Source of the DNA: an uncultured Collinsella sp.
GTDB taxonomy: Bacteria; Actinomycetota; Coriobacteriia; Coriobacteriales; Coriobacteriaceae
Assembly: GCA_934621885.1 (NCBI GenBank)
Contig: CAKTUH010000016.1
Location: 1-12,043 of the forward strand
Direction of reading: 5' to 3'
DNA: 12,043 bases
Below the pieces are notes generated by a model that saw only the letters and a program-made list of their open reading frames with translations, ran no database searches and was not told the DNA's origin. The position numbers and the translations under genes are program-made. Shown piece after piece: positions 11,878-12,043 of this stretch; positions within the stretch are counted from its first letter, which is position 1, and the number at the start of each line of letters is the position of its first letter.

Positions 11878-12043
11878 ATGGACCAGACCGTACCCGCATA
11901 CGCCGCCGAGGTGGCCGATTACGGGCGCAGCCGCGACCCCGAGCCGGGTGAGGGCGCGCTCGTCAAGAACGTGCGTCCCGAATCGCCCGCATGGGATGTG
12001 GGTATCGAGCCGGGCATGCGCGTGCTTACGGTCAACGGCGAGC
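11878..12043 (+). CDS. PDZ/DUF512 protein, N-terminal fragment
   Basis: The open frame starts at ATG 11878, 2 nt after the ispH stop, and runs off the window after 55 codons. The visible part has a PDZ-like core: GALVKNVRPESPAWDVGI, then PGMRVLTVNG, the pattern for a carboxylate-binding loop domain. In Coriobacteriia and other Gram-positives an N-terminal PDZ domain of this type heads DUF512 proteins (radical-SAM-like Fe-S proteins), often beside der/engA; that identity rests on the PDZ part and on gene order. The only purine-rich site (AAGGAG at 11858-11863) is 14 nt away, so initiation may be coupled to ispH. Confidence 0.7.
   Translation, partial: MDQTVPAYAAEVADYGRSRDPEPGEGALVKNVRPESPAWDVGIEPGMRVLTVNGE

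Overview
The window looks like a chromosomal segment of a high-GC Actinomycetota of the class Coriobacteriia, most likely Collinsella or a close relative. This rests on the strongly GC-biased third codon positions, on the gene order site-2 protease, scpA, scpB, rluB-type pseudouridine synthase, cmk, plsC, ispH, DUF512/PDZ protein, and on the sequence character of these proteins. I ran no database search, so the genus is an inference.

The left third (1-3890) is an accessory, tRNA-rich patch. It starts with a near-perfect 40-bp palindrome, then a tRNA-Val(CAC) gene with its own promoter and terminator. About 350 bases without a gene follow, then a clearly less GC-rich orphan gene whose C-terminus has the pattern of DUF559/Vsr-like PD-(D/E)xK nucleases. 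Next comes a 455-bp segment that occurs twice (1820-2274 and 3412-3868). Each copy holds, in order, a 152-bp element bounded by 23-bp inverted arms, a very GC-rich palindromic block, a promoter, a tRNA-Ala(GGC) gene and a rho-independent terminator. Between the two copies lie an apparently intact IS200/IS605-type single-strand transposase and a CAU-anticodon tRNA gene, both on the minus strand.

The right two thirds (3895-12043) are compact housekeeping DNA, all on the plus strand with gaps of 0-85 nt or short overlaps. The order is an ABC-F ribosome-associated ATPase, a 98-residue membrane protein overlapping its end, an M50 site-2 protease, ScpA and ScpB (condensin partners of SMC), an RluB/RsuA-family rRNA pseudouridine synthase, cytidylate kinase, a PlsC-type acyltransferase, IspH, and the first 55 codons of a PDZ/DUF512 protein. 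The set links ribosome function (ABC-F, rluB), chromosome segregation (scpAB), nucleotide supply (cmk), phospholipid synthesis (plsC) and isoprenoid precursors (ispH); several starts overlap or nearly touch the preceding stop, which suggests translational coupling.

The most unusual items are the duplicated tRNA-Ala segment and the structured 152-bp element inside it, whose two copies differ only in the interior between the arms. Next are the 40-bp palindrome, the DUF559-like orphan between tRNA genes, the lack of room for a promoter between the second tRNA-Ala terminator and the ABC-F gene, and a PlsC whose HX4D motif reads HX4E. I did not find a CRISPR array, a toxin-antitoxin pair or a multi-gene defence system.
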